Source: Thermodesulfovibrio sp. 3462-1
Lineage (GTDB): Bacteria; Nitrospirota; Thermodesulfovibrionia; Thermodesulfovibrionales; Thermodesulfovibrionaceae
DNA length: 64,000 bases
Assembly: GCF_040451425.1 (NCBI RefSeq)
Contig: NZ_CP144374.1
Span: forward strand, 1,218,501 to 1,282,500
Reading direction: 5' to 3'
Part shown: positions 27,739 through 36,100 of the stretch, piece by piece
Layout: each line of letters begins with the position of its first letter
Position numbering within the stretch: the stretch's first letter is position 1
The notes under the pieces: model-generated
What the model saw: only the letters and a program-made list of their open reading frames with translations
Databases searched by the model: none
What the model was told of the DNA's origin: nothing
Position numbers and translations under genes: made by a program

Positions 27739-29651
27739 TGAAAATCGCCTTTGTAGGACAGCCCAATGCAGGTAAAAGCACAATCTTTAATGGACTTGCA
27801 GGATATAAAACCATAACTGCCAACTTTCCAGGACAAACAGTTCATTATACAGTAAGCAAAGTAAAGGTTGGAGACGAAACCTTTGAAATAGTCGACTTAC
27901 CGGGAATTTATTCTCTCACAGCCATTGATATGGCTGAACTGGAGTCAAGAAAATATATTTTGTCCGGACAGGCAGATGTTGTTGTAAATGTAATTGATGC
28001 CTCCAGTCTCTCAAGAAGCCTTGAACTTACACTTCAAGTTGCAGAGCTTCAGGTTCCAATGGTTATCTGTTTAAACATGGTAGACGAAGCTCGCAGAAAA
28101 GGCATTGAAATCAACAGTGAGAAACTCTCTCAAATTTTTGGAGTTCCTGTTATTGAAACTGTTGCAAATAAAGGAATCGGGCTTGATAAAATCTTTCCAT
28201 CCGTAAAACAGACTTACTATAAAAAACTTATTCCTAAAATACAGTATTTCCACAAAGATATAGAAGAAAAAATTGAAGAAATTGAAAAAATTATCCCATC
28301 AGAGTTTCTGCAAAATATTCCAAGAAGATATATTGCTGTAAAATTACTGGAAGGTGATAAAGAACTTTTTGATGAAATTAAAAAATTTCCTGAAATTCTG
28401 GAAAAAATTGAGAATATAAGAGAAGAAATTAAGGCAAGCCATGGAAGACACGCTGATACTGTTATATCCTCTGAAAGACATGCTCTTACAATGAATATCT
28501 TTGAAGATGTAGCAAAAGTGGGAGAGCCTTTAAAATCTTTCAGAGAGCGAATTGATGATTTGCTCACAAACAAATATCTTGGATATCCTTTATTGTTTTT
28601 AATTCTTTTTGGAATTTTCTTCATGGTTTTTGAAGTGGGAAAAATCATTGAAGAGCCTATCACAGATGCTTTTGATTCCTTGATTCAGAAATTGCCAGGG
28701 CTTATTGAAGAAAACACTTTATTATACTTTATTGTCAAAGGATTGCTTGAAGGCTTCTCTGGAGGAGTTGGCGTTGCCATTCCTTATTTAATACCATTTT
28801 TTATTGGATTAACTGTTCTGGAAGACATAGGTTACCTGCCAAGAATGGCTTTTTTGATGGATACAGTAATGCATAGAATTGGATTGCATGGAAAAAGTAT
28901 TCTTCCATTTGTAATTTCCTATGGATGCAATGTTCCTGGAGTTATGGCGACAAGAATCCTCGAGTCTCCAAGAGACCGCTTTATTACAGCAACTCTCTCT
29001 GTTTTAATTCCGTGTGCAGCTCGAACAGCAATAATATTCGGATTAGTCGGAGCGTATATCGGAGGATTGGCTACTGCAGCACTTTATCTTTTTAATATTC
29101 TTGTAATTATGATTTTAGGTGCTGTGTTAACAAAATTTATTCCTGAAATTACTCCTGGCTTAATAATGGAAATTCCACCTTTAAGAATTCCTACATTAAA
29201 AAATGTTTTTATGAAAACATGGCTAAGACTCAAGGATTTTATGCTTGTTGCCTGGCCACTGCTAATCATAAGCAGTATTACTCTCAGTCTTCTGGAATAT
29301 TTAAAGATAGATTTAATTTTAAACAAAATGGTTGCTCCTGTAGTGAGCTTGCTTCTTGGACTGCCTGAACAAACAGGAATTACGCTTCTTTTTGGAATTC
29401 TCAGGAAAGAACTTTCAATGATAATGCTTTTTCAGGCAATGCATACAACTGAGCTTAACACTGTGATGACAGATCTTCAATTAATTGTTTATACCATATT
29501 TACCCTCTTTTACATACCCTGCGTTGGAACAATTGGAGTACTGATAAAAGAACTTGGATTTAAGAGAATGATTTTCATCTCAGGCTTAACTACACTTATA
29601 GCATTAATACTGGCTGTGATTTCAAGAATAATACTGTCAGTGGTCATTTGA
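27738..29651 (+). CDS. feoB: Ferrous iron transporter B
   Basis: GTP-gated Fe2+ uptake permease, 637 residues. The N-terminal G domain has G1 GQPNAGKST (7-15), G3 DLPGIY (about 54) and G4 NMVD (about 112). A GDI-like helical region follows. From about residue 275 there are eight or more membrane helices, with the Nramp-like gate motifs GYLPRMAFLMD and YGCNVPGVMATR typical of FeoB. The C-terminus lacks a FeoC-like extension. It overlaps feoA by one base; hflX follows after about 48 nt. Iron supply fits the heme- and FeS-rich physiology of this genome. Confidence 0.95.
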   Translation: MKIAFVGQPNAGKSTIFNGLAGYKTITANFPGQTVHYTVSKVKVGDETFEIVDLPGIYSLTAIDMAELESRKYILSGQADVVVNVIDASSLSRSLELTLQVAELQVPMVICLNMVDEARRKGIEINSEKLSQIFGVPVIETVANKGIGLDKIFPSVKQTYYKKLIPKIQYFHKDIEEKIEEIEKIIPSEFLQNIPRRYIAVKLLEGDKELFDEIKKFPEILEKIENIREEIKASHGRHADTVISSERHALTMNIFEDVAKVGEPLKSFRERIDDLLTNKYLGYPLLFLILFGIFFMVFEVGKIIEEPITDAFDSLIQKLPGLIEENTLLYFIVKGLLEGFSGGVGVAIPYLIPFFIGLTVLEDIGYLPRMAFLMDTVMHRIGLHGKSILPFVISYGCNVPGVMATRILESPRDRFITATLSVLIPCAARTAIIFGLVGAYIGGLATAALYLFNILVIMILGAVLTKFIPEITPGLIMEIPPLRIPTLKNVFMKTWLRLKDFMLVAWPLLIISSITLSLLEYLKIDLILNKMVAPVVSLLLGLPEQTGITLLFGILRKELSMIMLFQAMHTTELNTVMTDLQLIVYTIFTLFYIPCVGTIGVLIKELGFKRMIFISGLTTLIALILAVISRIILSVVI

Positions 29652-29698
29652 TAAAAATCTAAAAATTTGCTATCTTTAAATTAAGGAGGCAGCTAAAA

Positions 29699-31333
29699 AT
29701 AGCTAAAGTTTACGGCAATACAACAGGATTAAAAAAAAGCATTATTTATGCAATAGAAAAGCTTTACAGAAAAAAACAGCCTGTAGAAGTCTTTATAACT
29801 CCTGAATTAGCAAAATCTTTATGTGCTCTGTCCTTTGAAATTAACAGACAAATTGGAGTCTTAATTGACAGGGCAGGAAATATAACCCATGTTATAATTG
29901 GCACTGCTCATTCCATTTTAATCCCTTCACTTGAAGATTTTAATATAGGGAAAAAACCTTTAAGAGGCTTAAGATACATCCATACTCACTTAAATAAAGA
30001 AATGCCTGACAGAGAAGATATTACAGATCTGAGACTTTTAAGATTTGATGCTCTGGCTGTTTTAACCCTTGAAAAAGGACTCCCGGAGCTCATTCATATT
30101 GTTCATCTCTTACCTTATGGGAAAGAAAATCAAATTGAAGTTATTTCATCAAATTTTTACTCTCTAAGGCTTAATTTTAAAGAATTTATCAATAATCTTG
30201 AGGCAGAAATGAATAGAGCAAGAGCTATTGATGTAAACGATCCACGAGAAAAGGCTATTCTTATCAGTGTGTCCACAGCGCCAAAATACATTCTTGAAGA
30301 ACACATGGAGGAATTAGAAGAACTCGCAAAGTCAGCTGATGTGCTCGTAATAGATAAAATCATTCAGAGGGTAAAACAGATAAATCCAAAATATCTTCTT
30401 GGAGAAGGTAAACTCAGAGAATTGATTATCAATGCAATGGATATGGGAGCAACTCTTCTTGTGTTTGATCAGAATTTAACGCCCTCTCAGATAAGAGCAA
30501 TAACTGATATGACAGAGTTAAAAGTAATAGACCGTAGCCAGCTTATACTTGATATTTTTGCAAAGAGAGCTCAAACAAGAGATGGAAAAGTTCAGGTGGA
30601 GCTTGCTCAGTTAAGATATATGCTTCCAAGACTCACAGGTAAAGGAACTGCCATGTCAAGGCTTGCTGGTGGAATTGGAGGAAGAGGTCCTGGAGAGACA
30701 AAACTGGAGATTGATAGGCGGAGAATAAAGGAACGGATTCATCATCTTGAAAATGAACTTGAAAAACTCACACTGGCAAGACTGGAAAGAAAAAAACGCA
30801 GAAAGGAACTTTCTATTCCCATTGTTTCAATTATAGGTTATACAAATGCTGGCAAGTCTACACTTCTTAATGCGCTTACAAAAAGTAATGTTTTTGTAGA
30901 AGATAAAATGTTCGCAACCCTTGATACATCTTCAAGAAGATTGAAATTTCCCGAAGAAAAGGAGCTTATAATTACTGATACAGTTGGTTTTATAAGAGAC
31001 CTGCCAGAGGACCTTGTTGCAGCATTTAAGGCTACACTGGAAGAACTGGAAGACGCTTCTTTACTTATTCATCTTATTGATATTTCAAATCCACAGTTTG
31101 AAAATCACATTGATTCTGTAAATAAAATCCTTAAAGAGTTGGAACTTGATACAAAACCTGTAATTCTTGTCTTTAACAAAATTGACAAAATTCCGTTTTT
31201 TGAGGTTAAGCAGATCTGTAGCAGATACAATGCAATAGGAATCTCGGCAAAAGACAGAAACACACTTATTCCATTAATAGATGAAATAAAAAACAGGCTT
31301 TGGCAAGAAGTTACCTGTAACGCTCCACTTTAA
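29699..31333 (+). CDS. hflX: GTPase HflX, apparent AUA start codon
   Basis: Ribosome-associated GTPase that splits or rescues stalled ribosomes. Full length is 544 residues. The N-terminal segment [21 protein letters not shown], given here as [13 protein letters not shown] then IIYAIEKL, and on to [20 protein letters not shown], matches the long HflX form. The HflX domain and the G domain follow: [14 protein letters not shown] (G1), [10 protein letters not shown] (G3), NKID (G4). The frame is open back to a TAA at 29660 but has no ATG, GTG or TTG before an internal ATG at 30002, which would delete about 100 conserved residues. A perfect AAGGAGG (29683-29689) lies 9 nt before ATA (29699). I therefore place the start at ATA; a point mutation or error of ATG is the alternative. 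Confidence 0.82.
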   Translation: MAKVYGNTTGLKKSIIYAIEKLYRKKQPVEVFITPELAKSLCALSFEINRQIGVLIDRAGNITHVIIGTAHSILIPSLEDFNIGKKPLRGLRYIHTHLNKEMPDREDITDLRLLRFDALAVLTLEKGLPELIHIVHLLPYGKENQIEVISSNFYSLRLNFKEFINNLEAEMNRARAIDVNDPREKAILISVSTAPKYILEEHMEELEELAKSADVLVIDKIIQRVKQINPKYLLGEGKLRELIINAMDMGATLLVFDQNLTPSQIRAITDMTELKVIDRSQLILDIFAKRAQTRDGKVQVELAQLRYMLPRLTGKGTAMSRLAGGIGGRGPGETKLEIDRRRIKERIHHLENELEKLTLARLERKKRRKELSIPIVSIIGYTNAGKSTLLNALTKSNVFVEDKMFATLDTSSRRLKFPEEKELIITDTVGFIRDLPEDLVAAFKATLEELEDASLLIHLIDISNPQFENHIDSVNKILKELELDTKPVILVFNKIDKIPFFEVKQICSRYNAIGISAKDRNTLIPLIDEIKNRLWQEVTCNAPL

Positions 31334-31820
31334 ATTTGTAAATCTCCACATCAGGGTCATATGGATCAATACCTGCCTTCAATTTGGCAATTCTTAGCTG
31401 ATCATCAACAGTATTTACACCTTCTATATCTGGAAGAAGTAGACCCTTCTGCCATCCTTTTACTACAATAACTCCGTATTTTTTGGGATCAAGTTCATCA
31501 AGACTTTTTACAGGTTCTGGAGGACTTAATATATCCACCGAATATTCCAGATCTTCAAGCTCCTGAGGCTGAACAGGAGAAAAACGAGGGTCTTCAGTTG
31601 CTGCAGCTATAGCATTCCTCACTATTTCTGTGTATATATTTTCAGTGGCAGGCAAAAATGTGCCGATGCATCCACGAAGTTGACCTTTTTTCTTTATTGA
31701 AACAAATACTCCTGCTTTTCTTTTCATCTCAGCAGGAATATTTTTAGGAATTGGAGGTATTTTCCCGGTTGTCACATACTCTTCTACAGTTTTCTTAGCC
31801 AGTTCTACATAGGGATGCAT
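31311..31820 (-). CDS. AMMECR1-domain protein (AmmeMemoRadiSam system protein A)
   Basis: A 169-residue AMMECR1-fold protein. The diagnostic core is G-Q-L-R-G-C-I-G-T (about 47-55), followed by [20 protein letters not shown] and [12 protein letters not shown]. In many prokaryotes it belongs with a Memo-like protein and a radical SAM enzyme, but neither is adjacent here. Molecular function is not established. Its end overlaps the convergent hflX by 23 nt. Confidence 0.88.
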   Translation of the reverse strand: MHPYVELAKKTVEEYVTTGKIPPIPKNIPAEMKRKAGVFVSIKKKGQLRGCIGTFLPATENIYTEIVRNAIAAATEDPRFSPVQPQELEDLEYSVDILSPPEPVKSLDELDPKKYGVIVVKGWQKGLLLPDIEGVNTVDDQLRIAKLKAGIDPYDPDVEIYKFKVERYR

Positions 31821-31893
31821 AATTAAGTATATACCAACTTATGGATACAAATTCAATGATTTAACCATCAATATAGATTAAGGCTTTAATAGT

Positions 31894-31922
31894 TTGACAA
31901 TTTAAATGGTTTTATGATATAT
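31894..31922 (+). promoter_or_regulatory. Promoter of the tRNA-Gln/tRNA-Glu unit
   Basis: TTGACA (31894-31899) with an AT-rich -10 (ATATAT at 31917-31922, 17-nt spacer) 11 nt before the first tRNA. The -10 is imperfect. Confidence 0.45.
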
Positions 31923-31933
31923 CAATAAAAGAT

Positions 31934-32004
31934 TGGGGAGTCGTCTAACGGCAGGACGGCAGACTCTGGATCTGCTTGTAGGGGTTCGAATCCTCTCTCC
32001 CCAG
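31934..32004 (+). tRNA. tRNA-Gln (CTG)
   Basis: Acceptor TGGGGAG pairs with CTCCCCA, with discriminator G. The anticodon stem GCAGA/TCTGC encloses loop CTCTGGA, anticodon CTG. The T-loop GGTTCGAATCC is present and CCA is not encoded. Length is 71 nt. Confidence 0.93.
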
Positions 32005-32015
32005 TATTTTTTAAA

Positions 32016-32090
32016 GGTCCCATCGTCTAGCCAGGTCGAGGACGTAGCCCTCTCAAGGCTAAAGCACGGGTTCGAATCCCGTTGGGACCG
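32016..32090 (+). tRNA. tRNA-Glu (CTC)
   Basis: Acceptor GGTCCCA pairs with TGGGACC, with discriminator G. The anticodon stem TAGCC/GGCTA encloses loop CTCTCAA, anticodon CTC. GGGTTCGAATCCC forms the T arm. It lies 11 nt after tRNA-Gln, probably on one transcript. Confidence 0.93.
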
Positions 32091-32113
32091 TTTTGCTTAA
32101 AAAATAACTACAT

Positions 32114-33040
32114 ATGAAAAAGTTGTTTTATTTAACAATTGTATTTTTTACTGTCAATTCTATCATGTGTTTTGCAGAGACCTTTTCTGTCTCGCAGGAT
32201 ACAACAATTATTGGAAAACTGCAAACTCATATAATAAAAAATAAAGAATCTCTCATTGAAATCGCAAGACATTACGATTTAGGCTATAACGAAATAGTAG
32301 ATGCTAATCCTCTGATGGATCCTTTTGTTCCAGGAGATGGAAATAAAGCAATAATTCCTACTTTTTGGATCCTGCCTGACAGACCAGCGAATTTTCAGGG
32401 AATAATTATAAATCTCTCTGAAATGAGACTTTATTATTTTCATAAAAAATCTAAAGAACAATTAGTGACAACATTTCCAATTGGCATAGGGGATGATGGA
32501 GTGGAAACTCCAGTAGGTAAATTCAAGATATCTCATAAAATTGTTAATCCTCCGTGGTATGTTCCTGAGTCAATCAGAAAAGAAAGGCCTGAGCTTCCAG
32601 CAGTGGTGCCTCCTGGACCTGAAAATCCTCTTGGAACACATGCAATGAGACTTTCAGGATTGAGTTATCTTATTCATGGAACAAACAGGCCATGGGCTGT
32701 TGGAAGAAAAGTTACCCATGGCTGCATAAGGCTGTATCCTGAAGATATTCCAAAACTTTTTGAAATAGTTCCTGTAGGAACTGAAGTTTTAATCGTAAGA
32801 CAACCTGTAAAAGTTGGAAAAATTGGACAGGATGTCTATATTGAGGTGCACAGGGACGATCAGCTAAAAGATTTTGATTATCTTAAAGATGCAATGGAAC
32901 AACTTGCTAAAAAAGGACTTTTAAAATATGTTGATACATTCAGACTTTACAATGCTGTTAAACAAAAAAGCGGAATTCCAACTTCCATAAGCATAAAAAA
33001 TAAAGAGCCACAGATCCTGCCACAGGATCCATGGCTCTGA
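32114..33040 (+). CDS. L,D-transpeptidase (YkuD domain) with LysM-like segment
   Basis: Exported peptidoglycan cross-linking enzyme of 308 residues. A signal peptide ends near residue 22 (IMCFAET). A LysM-like segment (about 36-80, HIIKNKESLIEIARHYDLGYNE in part: SLIEIARHYDLGYNE) is followed by a YkuD catalytic domain with H-G-T-N and the nucleophile motif THGCIRLYPED (about 207-217). It is of the ErfK/YbiS type. There is no Shine-Dalgarno; the gene starts 24 nt after tRNA-Glu with no terminator between, so it may be read from the tRNA transcript. The last codons encode one arm of the hairpin that ends the opposite-strand lipoprotein gene. Confidence 0.9.
   Translation: MKKLFYLTIVFFTVNSIMCFAETFSVSQDTTIIGKLQTHIIKNKESLIEIARHYDLGYNEIVDANPLMDPFVPGDGNKAIIPTFWILPDRPANFQGIIINLSEMRLYYFHKKSKEQLVTTFPIGIGDDGVETPVGKFKISHKIVNPPWYVPESIRKERPELPAVVPPGPENPLGTHAMRLSGLSYLIHGTNRPWAVGRKVTHGCIRLYPEDIPKLFEIVPVGTEVLIVRQPVKVGKIGQDVYIEVHRDDQLKDFDYLKDAMEQLAKKGLLKYVDTFRLYNAVKQKSGIPTSISIKNKEPQILPQDPWL
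33004..33038 (-). terminator. Terminator of the lipoprotein gene, embedded in the L,D-transpeptidase coding end
   Basis: Two perfect stem blocks, AGAGCCA/TGGCTCT and GATCCTG/CAGGATC, are stacked with a CA/CA internal loop and a CCA apical loop. On the minus strand the stem is followed by a U-rich run (TTTATTTTTTA), so it terminates the minus-strand transcript. On the plus strand no U-run follows. Confidence 0.75.
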
Positions 33041-33052
33041 AAAAATTCTAAA

Positions 33053-33361
33053 TTATTTCTTCTGCTGAAGCTCAAATGCCTTTCCTGCTTTCTGTGAAGC
33101 AGCCTCTGCTCTCTTTGCTGCATCTTCTGCTCTCTGTGCTGCAGCCTCTGCTCTCTTTGCTGCATCGTCAGCCTTAGTGCAGCAGTCATCAATCTTTTTG
33201 TCAAGAGTATTAATCTTTGATTCAAGATTGTTTACCTTTGATTCAAGCTTACCTATTCTGTCAACAAGTGGATCAATCTCCTGCTTCACATAATCCTTTG
33301 TTGCGCAACCAAAAGCAAAAATGAACATTGCTGCTACCATAACGGTTAAAAGTTTTTTCAT
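33053..33361 (-). CDS. Lpp-like alanine-zipper lipoprotein
   Basis: A 102-residue predicted lipoprotein. A short lipoprotein signal ends in the lipobox F-A-F-G-C (Cys19). The mature part is a long heptad-patterned helix: IGKLESKVNNLESKINTLDK, then Ala-rich AAKRAEAAAQRAEDAAKRAE repeats. This resembles outer-membrane Lpp/OprI-type alanine-zipper trimers, though there is no C-terminal Lys-Arg for peptidoglycan linkage and the end is QQKK. A very strong AGGAGGTGA site precedes the ATG, and a strong terminator follows, both consistent with an abundant structural protein. Its neighbour is an L,D-transpeptidase, a class of enzyme that can attach such lipoproteins to peptidoglycan. Confidence 0.85.
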   Translation of the reverse strand: MKKLLTVMVAAMFIFAFGCATKDYVKQEIDPLVDRIGKLESKVNNLESKINTLDKKIDDCCTKADDAAKRAEAAAQRAEDAAKRAEAASQKAGKAFELQQKK

Positions 33362-33427
33362 TCTGTCTCACCTCCTTTCCTAACAAAATCTTAATTAATA
33401 CAACTTTAGCTCAAATTTAAAAATTTT

Positions 33428-34519
33428 TCAAGCCTTTTTTAAATATCCTTCTATAAGAATGTCAGATGATATTCTTTTTATTTTTAAATTCTCAATTTTA
33501 AAGGCTTCGTTAAGATCTTTATAAATTTTTCCACCAATACTTGGATAAGAATCTGCACCTCCTATTATCTTTGGTGCAATAAAAATCATGAATTTATCAA
33601 CAATTCCACTCCATAAGGCATAGCTATTAAGTGATGAGCCTCCTTCAATCATCAAAGAAGTAATCTCTCTTTTGCCAAGCTCTTTCATAAGCCATTTTAA
33701 ATCAACTTTTTCAGAAGAAAAAAAGAGAATTTCTATGCCTCTGCTTTGTAAGATTTTTACTTTATCATCAGTTAATTTACTTTCATGCACTATAGCTATT
33801 GTATCTGGTGGAGGAGTGTAGACATGGTAATTTAAAGGGATTACCAATTCAGGGTCTATAATAACTCTTAATGGATTTTTGCCTCCTTTTATTCTTGATG
33901 TAAACATTGGATTGTCTTTCAGCACAGTTCCACAGGCAGAAAGTAAAGCATCAACTCTTGAACGCATAAGATGTACAAGTTTTCTTGATTTTTCTGAAGT
34001 AATCCACTTAGATTCACCTGTAGGAGTTGCAATCTTACCATCAAGTGTCATTGCTATTTTTAGAATTACAAAAGGTGTTTTAGTGGTTATGTATTTTATA
34101 TAAAACTCGTTTAATTTTTTAGCTTCTTCCTCACAAATTCCTTCAATTACTTCAATTCCGTGAGACTTTAATATCTCTATACCTTTTCCTGATACCTTTG
34201 GATTCGGATCTCGCATGGCAATTACAACTTTTTTTATACCTGAACTTATAATCGCATCTGTACAAGGAGGTGTTTTTTTGTCTCTGTGACAGCATGGTTC
34301 AAGTGTTACATAGAGGGTTGCACCATGTAAAGACTCTTTTGCACTCATTATAGCTTCAGCTTCTGCATGGGGTAAGCCTGCTTTTTTATGATATCCCTCT
34401 GATATAATCTTCCCATCTTTTACAATCACAGCACCAACCATTGGATTTGGAGAAGTTCTCCAGTTTCCCTTTTTTGCAAGAAAGAGTGCTCTTTTCATAA
34501 AGAATTTATCATCCAACAT
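33428..34519 (-). CDS. ribD: Bifunctional riboflavin deaminase/reductase RibD
   Basis: Riboflavin synthesis: deaminates then reduces the pyrimidine intermediate formed from GTP. 363 residues. The N-terminal zinc deaminase domain has HAE (51-53) and P-C-C-H-R-D..P-P-C (about 75-86). The C-terminal reductase domain (from about 145) has KIAMTLDGKIATPTGESKWI and the MIEGGSSLNSY cofactor segment. Length is standard. The gene is divergent from scpB and has no Shine-Dalgarno. A TACAAT box lies 5 nt before the ATG, another possible leaderless start. The rest of the riboflavin pathway is not in the window. Confidence 0.94.
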   Translation of the reverse strand: MLDDKFFMKRALFLAKKGNWRTSPNPMVGAVIVKDGKIISEGYHKKAGLPHAEAEAIMSAKESLHGATLYVTLEPCCHRDKKTPPCTDAIISSGIKKVVIAMRDPNPKVSGKGIEILKSHGIEVIEGICEEEAKKLNEFYIKYITTKTPFVILKIAMTLDGKIATPTGESKWITSEKSRKLVHLMRSRVDALLSACGTVLKDNPMFTSRIKGGKNPLRVIIDPELVIPLNYHVYTPPPDTIAIVHESKLTDDKVKILQSRGIEILFFSSEKVDLKWLMKELGKREITSLMIEGGSSLNSYALWSGIVDKFMIFIAPKIIGGADSYPSIGGKIYKDLNEAFKIENLKIKRISSDILIEGYLKKA

Positions 34520-34569
34520 ATTTCATTGTAACATATGAATAATTTTTTTCTGTGCTTGCCCTGATGGCA

Positions 34570-34598
34570 TTGATTTTTTAAAAATGATTCTGTATAAT
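34570..34598 (+). promoter_or_regulatory. scpB promoter
   Basis: TTGATT (34570-34575), a 17-nt spacer and a perfect TATAAT (34593-34598). It covers an in-frame upstream ATG (34584), showing that translation must start later. The ATG at 34608 is 9 nt after the -10, implying a leaderless mRNA. Confidence 0.65.
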
Positions 34599-34607
34599 AT
34601 GAAAGTC

Positions 34608-35147
34608 ATGAATTTGTTCACCCAGAGAGAACAGATAAAGGGAGTTTTAGAGTCCTTGCTGTTCGTCGCAGAAAAACCTCTCTCAATAAAATTTCTCCAT
34701 ACCATGTTAAACATTCCTGAAACTTATCTTAAAGAAGTAATCAATGAACTTGCTGAAGAATATAGAGCCAGAAATTCAGGAATTATGATTATCAAAATGG
34801 AAGATTCCTATCAGATGCTTACAAATCCCCAGTATGCCGAATGGATAAAAATATTTAAACAGCATACAAACAATAAACTCTCCGAACAGGCACTTGAAAC
34901 ACTCGCTATCATAGCTTATAAACAACCAATTACCAAAGCTGAAATAGAAAAAATAAGGGGTGTAAACTCTGATTATGCAATAAAAACTCTGATTGAAAAA
35001 AAACTTATAAAAATTGTAGGTAAAAAGGAAGTGCCTGGCAGACCTTTTCTTTATGGAACTACGAAGGAATTCTTGAAAACTTTCGGTATTTCAAGTTTAA
35101 ATGAATTGCCAGCAGTTTTTGATTTTAATAATGCTAACGCTGCATAA
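34608..35147 (+). CDS. scpB: Segregation and condensation protein B
   Basis: Kleisin-binding winged-helix subunit of the SMC-ScpAB chromosome condensation complex. It has 179 residues from the chosen start. LESLLFVAEKPLSIKFL, the tandem winged-helix domains, LETLAIIAYKQPITKAEIE and VPGRPFLYGTTKEFLKTFGI are family signatures. In-frame ATGs at 34584 and 34599 are upstream or within a few bases of the promoter -10, so 34608 is preferred. No scpA lies adjacent. The following NlpC/P60 gene begins 11 nt downstream with its own AAGGAGGTGA site. Confidence 0.92.
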   Translation: MNLFTQREQIKGVLESLLFVAEKPLSIKFLHTMLNIPETYLKEVINELAEEYRARNSGIMIIKMEDSYQMLTNPQYAEWIKIFKQHTNNKLSEQALETLAIIAYKQPITKAEIEKIRGVNSDYAIKTLIEKKLIKIVGKKEVPGRPFLYGTTKEFLKTFGISSLNELPAVFDFNNANAA

Positions 35148-35158
35148 GGAGGTGATTT

Positions 35159-36100
35159 ATGAGTAAAATATTTGTCTTTTTAATAATAATTCTTTTTCCC
35201 TGCCTTGTATTTGCCCAGACTTACACAGTAAAAAAAGGTGACAGTATTTATAAAATTGCAGAGAAATTTAATGTTTCCGTTAATGAAATAAAAAAGGCAA
35301 ATAATCTAAAAAGCAATAAACTGCAAATAGGAATGAAACTGCAAATTCCTGAAAAAAATGAAAAAAAATCTAATTCAAAATCAATAAATGAAAACAAACC
35401 ACAGTATCACACTGTGAAAAAGGGTGAAACACTGTATAGAATTGCAAAAAAATACAATATATCAGTAGATGAACTTAAAAGACTCAATAGCTTAAGCAGC
35501 AACAAACTTAAGACAGGACAGAATCTTTTAGTAAAGGCTCAAAATGATACAACACAAAACCTATCAATAAGAGAGAATGAAAAAGTTCCAACCATTCATT
35601 CAGCTAAATTAGATATAGAAGAAAAGAAAGAAGAATTAGAAGAGATAAAAGCATCGGAAAATATCTCTCAGTTGAGCATAACAGAAAGATTGCTTCTTTT
35701 TGCCAAAAAGATGCTTCATCTACCATACAGATTTGGTGGAAATAGTTTTAGCGGATTTGACTGCTCCTTTTTTGTTAAAAAAGTTTATTCAATGGTTGGA
35801 ATTGAACTGCCAAGAAGCGCAAGAGAGCAGTTTACTATGGGAGTTCCTGTAAAAAAAGATGAACTCCAACCAGGAGACCTTGTATTTTTCAGAACCTATG
35901 CAAAATTTCCCTCTCATGTTGGAATTTATCTGGGAGACAACTTGTTCATCCATGCATCAACGAGATCAAAAAAGGTAACAATTGACAGTTTAGAAGCTCC
36001 CTATTATCTGAGCAGATTTATTGGTGCAAAAAGAATTCTTGGAATTGATAAGGAATCCCTTGAAAAAGCTATCGAGGAAGTTAAAAAGCAGGAAAATTAA
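35159..36100 (+). CDS. NlpC/P60 endopeptidase with two LysM domains
   Basis: Exported peptidoglycan hydrolase of 313 residues. A signal peptide (to about FAQ, residue 20) is followed by two LysM repeats: TYTVKKGDSIYKIAEKFNVS (about 21-64) and YHTVKKGETLYRIAKKYNIS (about 82-125). After a charged linker comes an NlpC/P60 domain with catalytic F-D-C-S-F-F (Cys about 202) and SHVGIYLGDN with the catalytic His. It cuts stem peptides in growing or dividing cells, by family analogy. It follows scpB closely and ends overlapping the convergent MoeA fusion by 4 nt. Confidence 0.92.
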   Translation: MSKIFVFLIIILFPCLVFAQTYTVKKGDSIYKIAEKFNVSVNEIKKANNLKSNKLQIGMKLQIPEKNEKKSNSKSINENKPQYHTVKKGETLYRIAKKYNISVDELKRLNSLSSNKLKTGQNLLVKAQNDTTQNLSIRENEKVPTIHSAKLDIEEKKEELEEIKASENISQLSITERLLLFAKKMLHLPYRFGGNSFSGFDCSFFVKKVYSMVGIELPRSAREQFTMGVPVKKDELQPGDLVFFRTYAKFPSHVGIYLGDNLFIHASTRSKKVTIDSLEAPYYLSRFIGAKRILGIDKESLEKAIEEVKKQEN

